From an uncultured Verrucomicrobiota bacterium (GTDB lineage: Bacteria > Verrucomicrobiota > Verrucomicrobiia > Verrucomicrobiales > DEV007), in contig CACIUL010000007.1 in assembly GCA_902589825.1 (NCBI GenBank), forward strand, positions 1 through 64,000: a stretch of 64,000 nucleotides of DNA, read 5' to 3'. This document shows, one piece after another, positions 63,454-64,000 of this stretch. Each line of letters begins with the position of its first letter. Position 1 is the first letter of the stretch. A program made the position numbers and the translations under genes. The notes below the pieces were generated by a model. It was not told where the DNA came from, searched no databases, and saw only the letters and a program-made list of their open reading frames with translations.

Positions 63454-64000
63454 TTAGCCGCCAATTACCACCAGGCGAATGGAATCAAGACGTACCGGGG
63501 CATTGGCAAGGTGAACCTTTAAAGCCTCGCGTTCCTCCTGGGCGGCCTCAATCTCACCACCGCGGACAGGGTGTCCAAGTTTCGTGAGGCGCTCCAGGCG
63601 GTCCAGCTGGTCGGCAATTTCGGTATTCATCTGCTTCAGTGCCTCCTTGCGTAGCCTGACGGCATTTTTTTCTGCGCACTTTTCGGCATTCACGACCATG
63701 GCGGGTACCATTTTACCGAGAATTTCCAGCTTCGCCCGCAACCAGCTGCGGTTGCCGTCCTTGACTGCTGAGGAATCAAAGCTGCCGGTAATATCATTGC
63801 CGGAATGATCCACGACTGCCTTGATCGGCACCGGAGGAAGGAACCGGTCTGCTCCAAGGCCTGGTGGGCAAATGGGCTCAAGCAGGAAAATACACTCAAC
63901 AATCAAGCCTGCCTGGGCTGCTGTTCCCGGAATTTGCCCGAAAGCACTGGATCCCTGCTCACCATTGATAATGAGATCCAGGCTGGTCGAGACAATCGGG
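63454..64000 (-). CDS. rapA: RNA polymerase-associated helicase RapA (3' end)
   Basis: The C-terminal 180 or so residues of RapA, continuing past the right edge. The visible text TSLDLIINGEQGSSAFGQIP followed by IVECIFLLEP matches the conserved RapA C-terminal domain, as do KMVPAMVVNAEKCAEKNA, the helical arm with QMNTEIADQLDRLERL, and the closing VRLDSIRLVVIGG. RapA is a Swi2/Snf2 ATPase that recycles RNA polymerase; its ATPase motifs lie outside the window. It ends 67 bases before the giant fusion gene on the same strand. Confidence 0.9.
   Translation of the reverse strand, partial: PIVSTSLDLIINGEQGSSAFGQIPGTAAQAGLIVECIFLLEPICPPGLGADRFLPPVPIKAVVDHSGNDITGSFDSSAVKDGNRSWLRAKLEILGKMVPAMVVNAEKCAEKNAVRLRKEALKQMNTEIADQLDRLERLTKLGHPVRGGEIEAAQEEREALKVHLANAPVRLDSIRLVVIGG

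Noticed and set aside
1-64000. CRISPR array, phage, insertion sequence or integron
   Set aside because: No repeat-spacer pattern, transposase, integrase, phage structural gene or long terminal repeats were seen.

Overview
The window comes from a bacterium of the PVC superphylum, most likely Verrucomicrobiota. It carries several secreted 'PVC-type dehydrogenase + HEAT + CxxCH haem' proteins, a paired DUF1592/DUF1552 gene set, formylglycine sulfatases, PQQ-like propellers and an SLA1-homology (SHD1) protein, mixed with ordinary housekeeping genes. Coding density is high. Shine-Dalgarno motifs are often weak or missing, and ATGA/TAATG stop-start overlaps are common. No phage, insertion sequence, CRISPR array or rRNA is visible.

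Layout. 1-6216 (+): the 3' end of hflC, a lipoprotein, a cupin, then a large haem-binding dehydrogenase translationally coupled to a sulfatase. 17227-6250 (-): a possible six-gene run of DUF1592 cytochrome, DUF1552, SHD1-CAP protein, PVC dehydrogenase, a transglutaminase-like protein and an SGNH hydrolase; these look like a secreted polymer-degradation or surface module. 17338-24781: tRNA-Cys(GCA), a small ORF with dtd, a membrane protein, valS, an amidase, and gmk-yicC. 25028-28416: a small anchored protein, leuA behind a leucine-rich leader peptide and hairpin, and truA with a hotdog thioesterase. 28534-41072: hflX, a SMI1/KNR4 protein, a Lon-like secreted protein, trpB, a PQQ propeller, an OmpA protein, lpdA, a class V aminotransferase and pepA. 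41181-51999: secreted or unknown proteins including a gingipain-like (C25) protein, a DEAD-box helicase, a helix-hairpin-helix protein, an M24B peptidase and a UxuA-like protein. 52035-56335 (+): a sulfatase coupled to a CRTAC1/UnbV gene. 58532-63454 (-): an EF-G2 paralogue and a giant ceramidase-LamG-dehydrogenase-cytochrome fusion. The window ends inside rapA.

The most striking item is at 53423-56335. A gene that appears split in two is one continuous frame interrupted only by an in-frame UGA at 55085-55087. The UGA is followed at SECIS-like spacing by a hairpin (55098-55116) with the loop GGUCG, sharing the heptamer GCAGGUC with the E. coli fdhF SECIS as I remember it. I read it as a selenoprotein of about 970 residues: a lipoprotein with seven calcium-type FG-GAP/VCBS motifs, Sec555, an UnbV/ASPIC domain and a C-terminal thioredoxin-like CQQC domain. 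It is coupled to a formylglycine sulfatase, so two neighbouring genes both need non-standard catalytic residues.

The second regulatory discovery is upstream of leuA. A 29-codon leader with eight leucine codons stops inside the loop of a perfect 8-bp hairpin followed by a U-rich tract, as expected for ribosome-mediated leucine attenuation.
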